18,476 nt of DNA, from assembly GCA_944385455.1 (NCBI GenBank), contig CALWXI010000034.1, positions 1 to 18,476 of the forward strand. Direction: 5' to 3'. Source of the stretch: an uncultured Oscillospiraceae bacterium (GTDB lineage: Bacteria > Bacillota > Clostridia > Oscillospirales > Oscillospiraceae). The position numbers and the translations under genes are program-made. Under the pieces are notes generated by a model. The model did no database searches and had not been told where the DNA came from. It worked only from the letters and a program-made list of their open reading frames with translations. Positions 7,543 to 13,781 of this stretch are shown here, one piece after another (position 1 is the first letter of the stretch; every line of letters begins with the position of its first letter).

Positions 7543-7587
7543 GTGCATGTTTTTAGAGTATGCGCGGCAAAAAACGGGGAAAACTAC

Positions 7588-7616
7588 TTGAAATCAAAAA
7601 AGGAAACGTGTAATAT
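7588..7616 (+). promoter_or_regulatory. Promoter for the hemolysin III family gene
   Basis: TTGAAA (7588-7593), 17-nt spacer, TAATAT (7611-7616), in an AT-rich island between the preceding terminator and the next gene. A start near 7623 would give a leader of about 40 nt. Confidence 0.65.
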
Positions 7617-7664
7617 AGTTTTTAAAATCAGATTGCAGCATTGTTCAAAACCAAGGAAAGGATG

Positions 7665-8333
7665 ATGAAGGTTATGAACAGATTTTTCTGCCGGGCGCAG
7701 GACCCGGTCAGCTGCGGGACCCACGCCATTGGTGCGGCAGCGGCTTTCGCCGGCGGATTCTTGTTTTTGATCCGGGCGGTGCGGGGCGACGTACCGATGG
7801 TGGCTCTGGCGGCGGCCATGTGCTTTTGTCTTTCCATGGTGGCGCTGTACGCCGCCAGCGCCATTTACCACTTTTATCCCGGTGACACGGAGAGCGGCGG
7901 TGTAAAGCGGCGGCTGCGAAAGGTGGATCACAGCATGATCTACGTCCTCATTGCCGGCAGTTATACCCCCTTTTCCATGGTGCTGCTGCCCCAGCCCAAG
8001 GGGACCCGGTTCTGCCTGGCGCTGTGGTGTGTGGCCATCGCGGGGGTACTGGTGAAGGTGCTGTGGATCAATGCGCCCCGGATCCTCTCCACAGCGGGGT
8101 ATCTGGTCATGGGCTGGGCGGTGCTGTTCGTCTGGAAGGACTTTACCACCCTGGGTCAGCCCTGCTTGACCCTGGTGGCGCTGGGAGGCATCTGCTATTC
8201 CGTGGGCGCTGTGCTCTATGCCGTCAAGCGGCCCAATCTTTCGGCGGAGTGGACCTTCCACGAGATCTTCCATGTGCTGATCCTGGCGGGATCTCTGTTC
8301 CACTACCTGGCGGTGTATTTCTACGTGCTGTGA
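7665..8333 (+). CDS. Hemolysin III / PAQR family membrane protein
   Basis: The protein has 222 residues from ATG 7665 and about seven hydrophobic segments, which is typical of the family (~210-230 residues). Family motifs are QDPVSCGTHAIGA (12-24), SAIYHF (65-70), RKVDHSMIYVLIAGSYTPF (~85-103) and HEIFHVLILAGSLFHY (199-214). The spaced His and Asp residues (His69, Asp88, His199, His203) are likely metal ligands, as in PAQR relatives. Despite the name, most members are not shown to be hemolysins; membrane homeostasis or lipid hydrolase roles are suspected. The start is ambiguous: AAGGAAAGG (7653-7661) could serve ATG 7662, 7665 or 7674. It is monocistronic, with its own promoter and a shared terminator. 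Confidence 0.9.
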   Translation: MKVMNRFFCRAQDPVSCGTHAIGAAAAFAGGFLFLIRAVRGDVPMVALAAAMCFCLSMVALYAASAIYHFYPGDTESGGVKRRLRKVDHSMIYVLIAGSYTPFSMVLLPQPKGTRFCLALWCVAIAGVLVKVLWINAPRILSTAGYLVMGWAVLFVWKDFTTLGQPCLTLVALGGICYSVGAVLYAVKRPNLSAEWTFHEIFHVLILAGSLFHYLAVYFYVL

Positions 8334-8342
8334 AAGTGGGAA

Positions 8343-8374
8343 AAAAAGGACCGGGAATGCTCCCGGTCCTTTTT
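8343..8374. terminator. Bidirectional terminator between hemolysin III gene and upp
   Basis: AAAAAGGACCGGGA (8343-8356) pairs perfectly with TCCCGGTCCTTTTT (8361-8374) around a 4-nt loop. A and T runs flank the core, so it works on both strands for the two convergent genes. Confidence 0.9.
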
Positions 8375-8380
8375 CCGTAT

Positions 8381-9013
8381 TTATTTGGTGCCGAAGATAC
8401 GGTCGCCGGCGTCGCCCAGGCCGGGGACGATGTAGCCGTTCTCGTTGAGGTGATCGTCCACGGCGCCGCAGAAGATGTCCACATCGGGATGGGTCTTCTG
8501 AATCAGCTCGATGCCCTCGGGAGCGGCCAGCAGCACCATGAGCTTGATGTTGATGCAGCCCCGCTTCTTCATCTCGGAGATGGCGGCCTCGGCACTGCCG
8601 CCGGTGGCCAGCATGGGGTCCACGATCATGACCTCCCGCTCGGCGATGTCCTTGGGCAGCTTGCAGAAGTAGACGTGAGGCTCCAGGGTCTCCTCATCCC
8701 GGTACATGCCGATGTGGCCCACCCGGGCACCGGGAACCATCCGCAGCACGCCGTCCACCAGGCCCAAGCCCGCCCGGAGAATGGGCACCACGGCAAATTT
8801 CTTGCCCTTGAGAGTAGGGGCCACAGTCTTGCAGATGGGTGTCTCTACCTCCTTGGTGGTCAGCGGCAGATCCCGGGTGGCCTCGTAGGTGATGAGCATG
8901 CCGATCTCGGAGACCAGCTCCCGGAAGTCCTTGACGCTGGTATTTTTGTCCCGCAGGATCGTCATTTTGTGCGCTACCAGGGGATGGTCCATGATGTGTA
9001 CTTTGCCGTTCAT
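8381..9013 (-). CDS. upp: Uracil phosphoribosyltransferase
   Basis: This 210-residue cytoplasmic enzyme converts uracil and PRPP to UMP plus pyrophosphate (pyrimidine salvage). The PRPP loop is VDPMLATGGSA (131-141). The uracil-binding C-terminal element is GYIVPGLGDAGDR (193-205). RAGLGLVDG (80-88) is the conserved flexible-loop region. The length is standard (~209). AAAGGAG (9021-9027) precedes ATG 9013 at a good distance. It follows tsaB by 38 nt on the same strand with no visible terminator between them, so it is probably the last gene of tsaE-tsaB-upp. A terminator shared with the opposing gene lies just past its stop. Confidence 0.97.
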   Translation of the reverse strand: MNGKVHIMDHPLVAHKMTILRDKNTSVKDFRELVSEIGMLITYEATRDLPLTTKEVETPICKTVAPTLKGKKFAVVPILRAGLGLVDGVLRMVPGARVGHIGMYRDEETLEPHVYFCKLPKDIAEREVMIVDPMLATGGSAEAAISEMKKRGCINIKLMVLLAAPEGIELIQKTHPDVDIFCGAVDDHLNENGYIVPGLGDAGDRIFGTK

Positions 9014-9051
9014 AAGTATGCTCCTTTATTTCAAAATCCAGAATGCAGCGT

Positions 9052-9750
9052 TCATCTGCCCTGCCGCTCCCGCAGCGTCTGGGCCTGAGCGGGGCGGAGA
9101 TACACCGGCTGGAGCGCCTGGGCGGAGACCAGCTGGCCCCGGATCGCCATGTCCTGCGCCTCCAGGGCGACAGATACGGCGCTTTGCATCAGCAGGTGGG
9201 GAGGCGCCAGGCGGCAGGGGATCCCGGCGGAGGCCAGATGGGCAAGGCACAGCGCGGCTCCGTCCCCCACCACGGTCTTGGGATGGGAATCGTCCGCCAG
9301 CTCCCGGGCCAGGTCGCCCAGGCCAATGGCCCGATCCGGCGTCAGCCGGGTGAGGGCGCCGTTTTCCGCCAGAAAGAGGGCGTTGTAGATCTGGCTGCGC
9401 CGGGCATCCATGGCGCAGACCACCAGTCCGTCGGCAAAGGCCACGTTCCGGGCCATGGCCGCCAGGGTGGACACGGCGGCGGCGGGCTTGTCCGCGGCAA
9501 AGGCCAGTCCCTTGGCGGCAGCCACGCCGATGCGGATGCCGGTAAAGGATCCCGGACCTGCGGCCACAGCCACGGCGTCGCAGTCCGCCATGGTGAGTCC
9601 GGTATTGCGGAGCAGGTGCTCCACGATGGGCATCAGGGTGCGGCTGTGGGTCAGCCCGGTGTCCTGATAGCCGGAGGCCAGCACCCGTCCGTCCTCCGTC
9701 ACAGCGGCAGAGACGGCCTTGGCGGAGGTCTCCAGGGCAAGAATCTTCAT
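9052..9750 (-). CDS. tsaB: tRNA t6A biosynthesis protein TsaB
   Basis: The protein has 232 residues from ATG 9750. TsaB is an ASKHA-fold protein that partners TsaD and TsaE in transferring threonylcarbamoyl to A37 of ANN-decoding tRNAs. The start MKILALETSAKAVSAAV is the family N-terminus. GPGSFTGIRIG (65-75) is the diagnostic motif, followed by MDARRSQIY (114-122) and PVYLRPAQA (215-223). The frame stays open further upstream, but that reads through tsaE. AAGGAG (9761-9766) and the ATGA overlap with the tsaE stop (9747-9750) decide this start. tsaB is often followed by rimI and tsaD; here upp follows, so tsaD must be elsewhere. Confidence 0.95.
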   Translation of the reverse strand: MKILALETSAKAVSAAVTEDGRVLASGYQDTGLTHSRTLMPIVEHLLRNTGLTMADCDAVAVAAGPGSFTGIRIGVAAAKGLAFAADKPAAAVSTLAAMARNVAFADGLVVCAMDARRSQIYNALFLAENGALTRLTPDRAIGLGDLARELADDSHPKTVVGDGAALCLAHLASAGIPCRLAPPHLLMQSAVSVALEAQDMAIRGQLVSAQALQPVYLRPAQAQTLRERQGR

Positions 9751-10178
9751 GAAAGGTCCGCTCCTTCGATGGTGATGGTGCGCCAGCTGTCGGCCTGGGG
9801 GCTGCGGGCGATGGACACATATACAGTGTCTTCCGGCAGCGCGTCCTCCACCTGCTCGCTCCACTCCACGGCGCACACGCCGCCCCGGTCCAGATAATCT
9901 TCCCAGCCGATGTCGAAAAGGGCATCGGCGCCGGTCAGGCGGTACATAGCGAAGTGGAACAGCGGCAGCCGTCCGCCCTCGTATTCGTTGACGATGGTGA
10001 AGGTGGGGCTGGTGACCCGGCCGGGGCAGCCCAGCCCCCGGGCCAGGCCCCGGGTGAAGGCGGTCTTGCCCATGCCCAGACCGCCCCGGTAGGCCACCAC
10101 GGCGCCGGGAGAGAGCACTTCGGCCAGACGGGCTCCAAGGGCCTCCGTCTCCGCTTCACTGCGGGTGAGATAATCCAT
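9747..10178 (-). CDS. tsaE: tRNA t6A biosynthesis ATPase TsaE
   Basis: This 143-residue P-loop ATPase drives the TsaBDE cycle. The Walker A is GGLGMGKT (32-39). SPTFTIVNEY (57-66) is the family switch-like motif, and VEWSEQV (104-110) carries the conserved Trp106. One feature is odd: the usual HFDxYR motif reads HFAMYR (75-80). The codon GCT at this place encodes Ala77 where most homologues have the Mg-linked Asp. The Walker A is also unusual, with GGLGM in place of the common GDLGA. AGGAGG (10185-10190) precedes ATG 10178. It is the first gene of the unit, with a good promoter at 10221-10249, and its stop overlaps the tsaB start by 4 nt. Confidence 0.93.
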   Translation of the reverse strand: MDYLTRSEAETEALGARLAEVLSPGAVVAYRGGLGMGKTAFTRGLARGLGCPGRVTSPTFTIVNEYEGGRLPLFHFAMYRLTGADALFDIGWEDYLDRGGVCAVEWSEQVEDALPEDTVYVSIARSPQADSWRTITIEGADLS

Positions 10179-10220
10179 GTGCCGCCTCCTGTTTCCGAGA
10201 TGTCAAAAATCGCCGCAGAC

Positions 10221-10249
10221 AGTATATCATAGTTTGAACAAAGTGTAAA
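10221..10249 (-). promoter_or_regulatory. Promoter for tsaE-tsaB-upp
   Basis: The minus strand reads TTTACA (10249-10244), a 17-nt spacer, then TATACT (10226-10221), about 43 nt before the tsaE start. It is back to back with an equal promoter on the other strand; the two -35 boxes are 15 bp apart. Confidence 0.75.
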
Positions 10250-10264
10250 AAGAAATTTGCCGCG

Positions 10265-10293
10265 TTTACACACTTTTTTGCTTGTGCTATACT
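10265..10293 (+). promoter_or_regulatory. Promoter for the SEDS gene
   Basis: TTTACA (10265-10270), 17-nt spacer and TATACT (10288-10293), preceded by an extended -10 TGC. The predicted start near 10300 gives a leader of about 35 nt. Confidence 0.78.
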
Positions 10294-10333
10294 ATATCCG
10301 TTGAAATTTGCCCTTTCAGGAAAGGTTTTGGAT

Positions 10334-11497
10334 ATGCTGAGTCGTTTGAAGGCCATTCTGGCGGATTTTATTCAGCAGGCCGATCTGGTGCTGCTGAGCC
10401 TCTGCAGTGCCGCCACGCTGTTCGGCATCGTGCTGATCTTCAGCGCCACCCGCTACAAGCAGGATAACCGCTATGTCATCGTGCAGACGGCGGCGCTGCT
10501 GCTGGGGATATGTGTGTACATTGCTTTTTCCATGGTGGATCTGGAGATCCTGATGAAGAAGTGGAAGTGGGTGCTGGGGTTCAATGTGGGATTCATTTTG
10601 CTGCTGCTGACGCCCATGGGCGTCTCTGTCAGCGGCAACCGGGCGTGGCTGAGCCTGCCGGGAGTTCCCATCAATGTGGGTCCGGCGGAGGTGGTGAAGA
10701 TCACCTTCGTGCTGCTGATGGCCAAGCAGCTGGAGTGGCTCCAGGAGGAGAAGCGGGATCTGCGTTCATTCCGGTCGGCCGCCTTCGCCGCGTTCCATGC
10801 CTTCGGGATCTGCGGACTTTACTTCGTGGTGTCCGGGGACATGGGCAATGGCCTGGTGTTCTTCTTTATCTTTCTGTGCATGGCCTTCGTGGCCGGCTTT
10901 GCCCTGCGGTGGTTTGCGCTGCTGCTGGGCGGCGGCGCGGCGGCGGTGGCGGCGGCGTGGAAGCTGGATCTCATGCCGTCCTATATGAAGGACCGGTTCA
11001 TCGTTCTGTTCGACCACTCCTATGAGCCTCTGGACGCCGGCTGGCAGCAGACCCGGAGTCTGCTGACTCTGGGTTCCGGCGGCATCCTGGGCCAGGGATA
11101 TCTCAGCGGGACGCAGACCCAGAGCAGCTACGGCACGTCCCTGCCCGCCCGGTGGACGGACTTCATCTTCTCCGTGGCGGGAGAGGAGCTGGGCCTTGTC
11201 GGCTGCGCGGCCATCTTGCTGCTGCTGGCGGCGGTGGTGTTTCGGGTGCTGATCGTGGCCCGGAACGCACAGAGTTCTTTCCACTGCTATGTGTGCGTGG
11301 GCATGGCGGCCATGCTGATCTTCCAGATCCTCATCAACGTGGGCATGTGCCTTTTCGTCATGCCGGTCATCGGCATTACGCTGCCCTTTTTCAGCTACGG
11401 CGGGTCCTCGGTGGTGACGCTGTTCGCCGCCATGGGGGTGGTGTCCGGCATCAAGAAGCGATCTCCCGGTATGCGGCGCCTCAGCCGCGCCGGGTGA
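10334..11497 (+). CDS. SEDS family peptidoglycan glycosyltransferase (RodA/FtsW/SpoVE type)
   Basis: The protein has 387 residues and about ten membrane segments. SEDS proteins polymerise glycan strands from lipid II, working with a class B penicillin-binding protein. The family blocks are GNRAWLSLPGVPINVGPAEV (101-120), LPARWTDFIFSVAGEELG (270-287, with conserved Asp276) and NVGMCLFVMPVIGITLPFFS (335-354), followed by YGGSS. I place the start at ATG 10334 because AGGAAAGG (10318-10325) is 8 nt away; an upstream TTG at 10301 is in frame but would overlap that SD. The gene is alone, with no mreC/mreD or PBP beside it, so elongation (RodA), division (FtsW) and sporulation (SpoVE) roles cannot be separated from this window. 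Confidence 0.93.
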   Translation: MLSRLKAILADFIQQADLVLLSLCSAATLFGIVLIFSATRYKQDNRYVIVQTAALLLGICVYIAFSMVDLEILMKKWKWVLGFNVGFILLLLTPMGVSVSGNRAWLSLPGVPINVGPAEVVKITFVLLMAKQLEWLQEEKRDLRSFRSAAFAAFHAFGICGLYFVVSGDMGNGLVFFFIFLCMAFVAGFALRWFALLLGGGAAAVAAAWKLDLMPSYMKDRFIVLFDHSYEPLDAGWQQTRSLLTLGSGGILGQGYLSGTQTQSSYGTSLPARWTDFIFSVAGEELGLVGCAAILLLLAAVVFRVLIVARNAQSSFHCYVCVGMAAMLIFQILINVGMCLFVMPVIGITLPFFSYGGSSVVTLFAAMGVVSGIKKRSPGMRRLSRAG

Positions 11498-11509
11498 GAA
11501 AAAGAAGGG

Positions 11510-11536
11510 GCCGCGTCCGGCTTTCCCGGACGCGGC
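11510..11536 (+). terminator. Hairpin, probable terminator after the SEDS gene
   Basis: GCCGCGTCCGG (11510-11520) pairs perfectly with CCGGACGCGGC (11526-11536) around CTTTC. It begins 12 nt after the stop. The following bases (TCGTATATTT) are only moderately T-rich, so termination may be incomplete. That matters because no clear promoter is visible for the next gene. Confidence 0.65.
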
Positions 11537-11567
11537 TCGTATATTTCCCGCCGGTGGGAAAAGACTA

Positions 11568-11591
11568 CTCCTGTACCAATTCATACAGGAG
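11568..11591 (+). promoter_or_regulatory. Hairpin that hides the ribosome binding site of the SLH-protein gene
   Basis: CTCCTGTA (11568-11575) and TACAGGAG (11584-11591) are perfect 8-bp arms around CCAATTCA. The 3' arm contains most of the AGGAGG SD (11587-11592) of the gene starting at 11604. A second small stem, TTTCCC/GGGAAA (11544-11549 with 11556-11561), lies just upstream. The pairing is plain; translational control is inferred. Confidence 0.5.
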
Positions 11592-11603
11592 GTTCGATGC
11601 ACC

Positions 11604-12587
11604 ATGAGACACATTGCCATGAAACAGCTTGCCGCGCTGGTGACGGCAGCGGCGCTGCTGGGCGGCAGCGCCCAGGCGCTGTTCGGAAAGTCCGAAGAAA
11701 AGCAGGAGGTCCCGGAGGGCGCGCCGGTGGTCCAGGACATCCAGATCACCACCTACCGGGGCATCCCCTATCAGGCCCAGTTCCTGGGCAGCGACAGTCA
11801 GGGAGACGATCTGACCTTTGCTGTGGCGGAGGAGCCGGATAAGGGCAGCGTGGAGGTGGACGGTGTGAACTTCACCTACCTGCCGGAGGAGGACGCTTCC
11901 GGCGGGGACCGCTTCACCTATACCGCCACCGACAGCGCCGGCAACGTCTCCGCGCCGGCCACGGTGACGGTGACCATCGAGAAGGTCCGCTCCGGCGTCA
12001 CCTATGCCGACACGGACGCAGCCTCTGCCGCCGCGGCCCAGTACCTGGCGGAGGAGGGGATCTTTACCGGCTGCCGGATGGGCGAGGCGTACTATTTCCA
12101 GCCGGAGGAGACAGTCTCCCGCGGCGAATTCCTGGCCATGGCCATGGAGACCGCGGGGCTGGAGGCTCCCGCCGTCACCATGACGGGCTTCTGCGATGAC
12201 GCGGCCATCCCCACCTGGGCGAAAGCCTACGCCGCCGCCGGTGTGGCTGAGGGCATCGTGCAGGGCAAGACCACGGACCAGGGCGCGGCGTTTTTGGGAG
12301 ATGAGACGGTGACCTTCAATGAGGCGGCCGTCATGCTGGACCGGGTGCTGGGGCTGGAAGATGTGGATCTGGAGGTCTGGTACGCGGACCGGCAGGCAGT
12401 GCCTTCCTGGGCGGCCCAGGCGGTGGGCAATCTGGAGGCAGTGAGTGTGCTGTCGGCAGGGAGCTTCGGCAGCGCCGGGCTGGACGCGCCGGTCACCCGG
12501 GCAGATGCCGCCCGGATGCTTTGCGCCGCCGGGACGCTGCTGGCGGGAGAAGAAGAGCCCCAGGGCCTTTTCGACTGGCTGCGCTGA
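11604..12587 (+). CDS. Secreted protein with Ig/cadherin-like domain and SLH repeats
   Basis: This 327-residue protein has a signal peptide (about 1-25, cleavage near AQA). Residues ~43-127 fit a bacterial Ig/cadherin-like repeat: GSDSQGDDLTFAV, then NFTYLPEEDASGGDRFTYTATDS split by the usual turn, then the ending ATVTVTIEKV. Three SLH-like repeats follow (~134-186, ~195-250, ~258-312), with the usual ADTD/F.P...SRGEF pattern strongest in the first. SLH domains bind pyruvylated cell-wall polymer, so a wall-attached location is likely; no enzymatic domain is present. Its role is unknown, perhaps structural. ATG 11604 lies 11 nt from the SD. ATG 11597 is closer to the SD but out of frame, and ATG 11616 is an alternative start. 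It is followed by a strong terminator. Confidence 0.85.
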   Translation: MRHIAMKQLAALVTAAALLGGSAQALFGKSEEKQEVPEGAPVVQDIQITTYRGIPYQAQFLGSDSQGDDLTFAVAEEPDKGSVEVDGVNFTYLPEEDASGGDRFTYTATDSAGNVSAPATVTVTIEKVRSGVTYADTDAASAAAAQYLAEEGIFTGCRMGEAYYFQPEETVSRGEFLAMAMETAGLEAPAVTMTGFCDDAAIPTWAKAYAAAGVAEGIVQGKTTDQGAAFLGDETVTFNEAAVMLDRVLGLEDVDLEVWYADRQAVPSWAAQAVGNLEAVSVLSAGSFGSAGLDAPVTRADAARMLCAAGTLLAGEEEPQGLFDWLR

Positions 12588-12591
12588 CGAT

Positions 12592-12632
12592 GCCGGCCCT
12601 CTGAACAGTGATTTCAGGGGGCCGGCTTTTTT
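12592..12632 (+). terminator. Intrinsic terminator after the SLH-protein gene
   Basis: A stem of about 14 bp (12592-12605 with 12613-12626, one G-U pair) has the core GCCGGCCC against GGGGCCGGC and is followed by six T residues. It begins 4 nt after the stop. Confidence 0.92.
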
Positions 12633-12652
12633 CTGTTGTATTCCCGGCGGCT

Positions 12653-12679
12653 TTGTGCTAAACTGATACGGATTATAAT
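12653..12679 (+). promoter_or_regulatory. Probable promoter of the ddl-murF operon
   Basis: A perfect TATAAT (12674-12679) lies in a short AT-rich gap. The best -35 is TTGTGC (12653-12658) with a short 15-nt spacer. It is placed between the upstream terminator and the ddl start at 12725. Confidence 0.58.
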
Positions 12680-12724
12680 AGAATTGGTATGCATATGCGG
12701 ACCAGAGGAGAAGGGATCGAGGTC

Positions 12725-13780
12725 ATGAAAATCGTTGTACTGGCGGGAGGGCTGTCCACGGAGCGGGCGGTATCCCTGGTGACCGGGGCGTCGGTGTGCC
12801 GGGCGCTGCGGCAGCGGGGGCACCGGGCCGTGCTGGCGGATGTATTTTTGGGACTGCCGGAAGCACCGGCGGAGCTGGAGACGCTGTTTGACGCGCCGGA
12901 CGGACTGTGTCCCGACACGCACATCGAGGTCCAGGCGCCGGATCTGGACGCAGTGCGGGCCATGCGGACGGAAGGCGGGAAGGGCCTTTTCGGTCCCAAC
13001 GTGCTGGAGCTGTGTGCTCTGGCAGACATCGTTTTTCTGGGCCTCCACGGGCAGGACGGCGAGGACGGCCGCATCCAGGCCGCCTTCGACCTGCTGGGGA
13101 TCCGGTACACCGGCAGCGGGTATCTGGCCTCGGGCCTTGCCATGAGCAAGGTGATGACCAAGCGGATGATGGATTCTGCGGGCATTCCCACGCCGGCGTG
13201 GCGGGTGCTGGAGTATGGGAGGGAGGACGCGCCCCGTCTGGCGCGGGAGCTTCCCATGCCCTGCGTCATCAAGACCTCCGGCGGCGGGTCCTCTCTGGGC
13301 GTCTTTTTGCCGGAGGATCGGGCGGCGCTGGAGGAGGCGCTGGTGCGGGTGCTGGAGTTCGGCGGTCAGGTGCTCTGGGAGGAGCGGATCTACGGCCGGG
13401 AGCTGACGGTGGGCGTGCTGGGAGACCGGGCGCTGCCGGCGGTGGAGATCCTGCCTGCGGAAAAAGACTTCGACTACGCCGCGAAATATCAGTCCGGCGG
13501 CGCCCGGGAGCTGTGCCCGGCGCCCATCACGCCGGAGCAGCAGGCGGAGATGGGGGCGCTGGCTTTGAAGCTCCACCGGACGCTGGGGCTGGAGGTCTAT
13601 TCCCGGACAGACTTTCTGCTGGACGGAGAGGGGCGCTTCTGGTGCCTGGAGGTGAATTCCCTGCCGGGGATGACCGCCGCCAGCCTGGTGCCCAAGGAGG
13701 CCGCCGCCGTGGGGATGAGCTACGGTGAGCTGTGCGAGGAGATCATACGGCAGTCTGACTGCCTGAAGAGGAGAGCATGA
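12725..13780 (+). CDS. ddl: D-alanine--D-alanine ligase
   Basis: This 351-residue ATP-grasp enzyme joins two D-alanines for the peptidoglycan stem. Motifs are GGLSTERAVSL (8-18, Glu13), HGQDGEDGRIQ (108-118), KTSGGGSSLGV (183-193), EERIYGRELTVGV (219-231), DYAAKY (250-255), SRTDF (293-297) and EVNSLPGMT (309-317). The last corresponds to the usual ExNTxPGMT. The Tyr in DYAAKY is the residue expected in D-Ala-D-Ala enzymes rather than D-lactate types (inference from family knowledge). I chose ATG 12725 because it gives the family N-terminus and has AAGGGA (12711-12716) upstream; an in-frame ATG at 12689 would add 12 atypical residues. It is the first gene of a tightly packed set, with murF one base after its stop. 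Confidence 0.95.
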   Translation: MKIVVLAGGLSTERAVSLVTGASVCRALRQRGHRAVLADVFLGLPEAPAELETLFDAPDGLCPDTHIEVQAPDLDAVRAMRTEGGKGLFGPNVLELCALADIVFLGLHGQDGEDGRIQAAFDLLGIRYTGSGYLASGLAMSKVMTKRMMDSAGIPTPAWRVLEYGREDAPRLARELPMPCVIKTSGGGSSLGVFLPEDRAALEEALVRVLEFGGQVLWEERIYGRELTVGVLGDRALPAVEILPAEKDFDYAAKYQSGGARELCPAPITPEQQAEMGALALKLHRTLGLEVYSRTDFLLDGEGRFWCLEVNSLPGMTAASLVPKEAAAVGMSYGELCEEIIRQSDCLKRRA

Positions 13781-13781
13781 T

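Noticed and set aside
8024..9088. 354-codon plus-strand frame spanning the hemolysin III gene end and the upp antisense
   Set aside because: It runs through a strong bidirectional terminator and two confident genes in other frames.
11597..11842. 81-codon frame starting at an ATG close to the SD of the SLH gene
   Set aside because: It lies in another frame of the SLH-protein gene, with no domain and an Arg/Gly-rich shadow composition. The ATG at 11604 gives a proper signal peptide.
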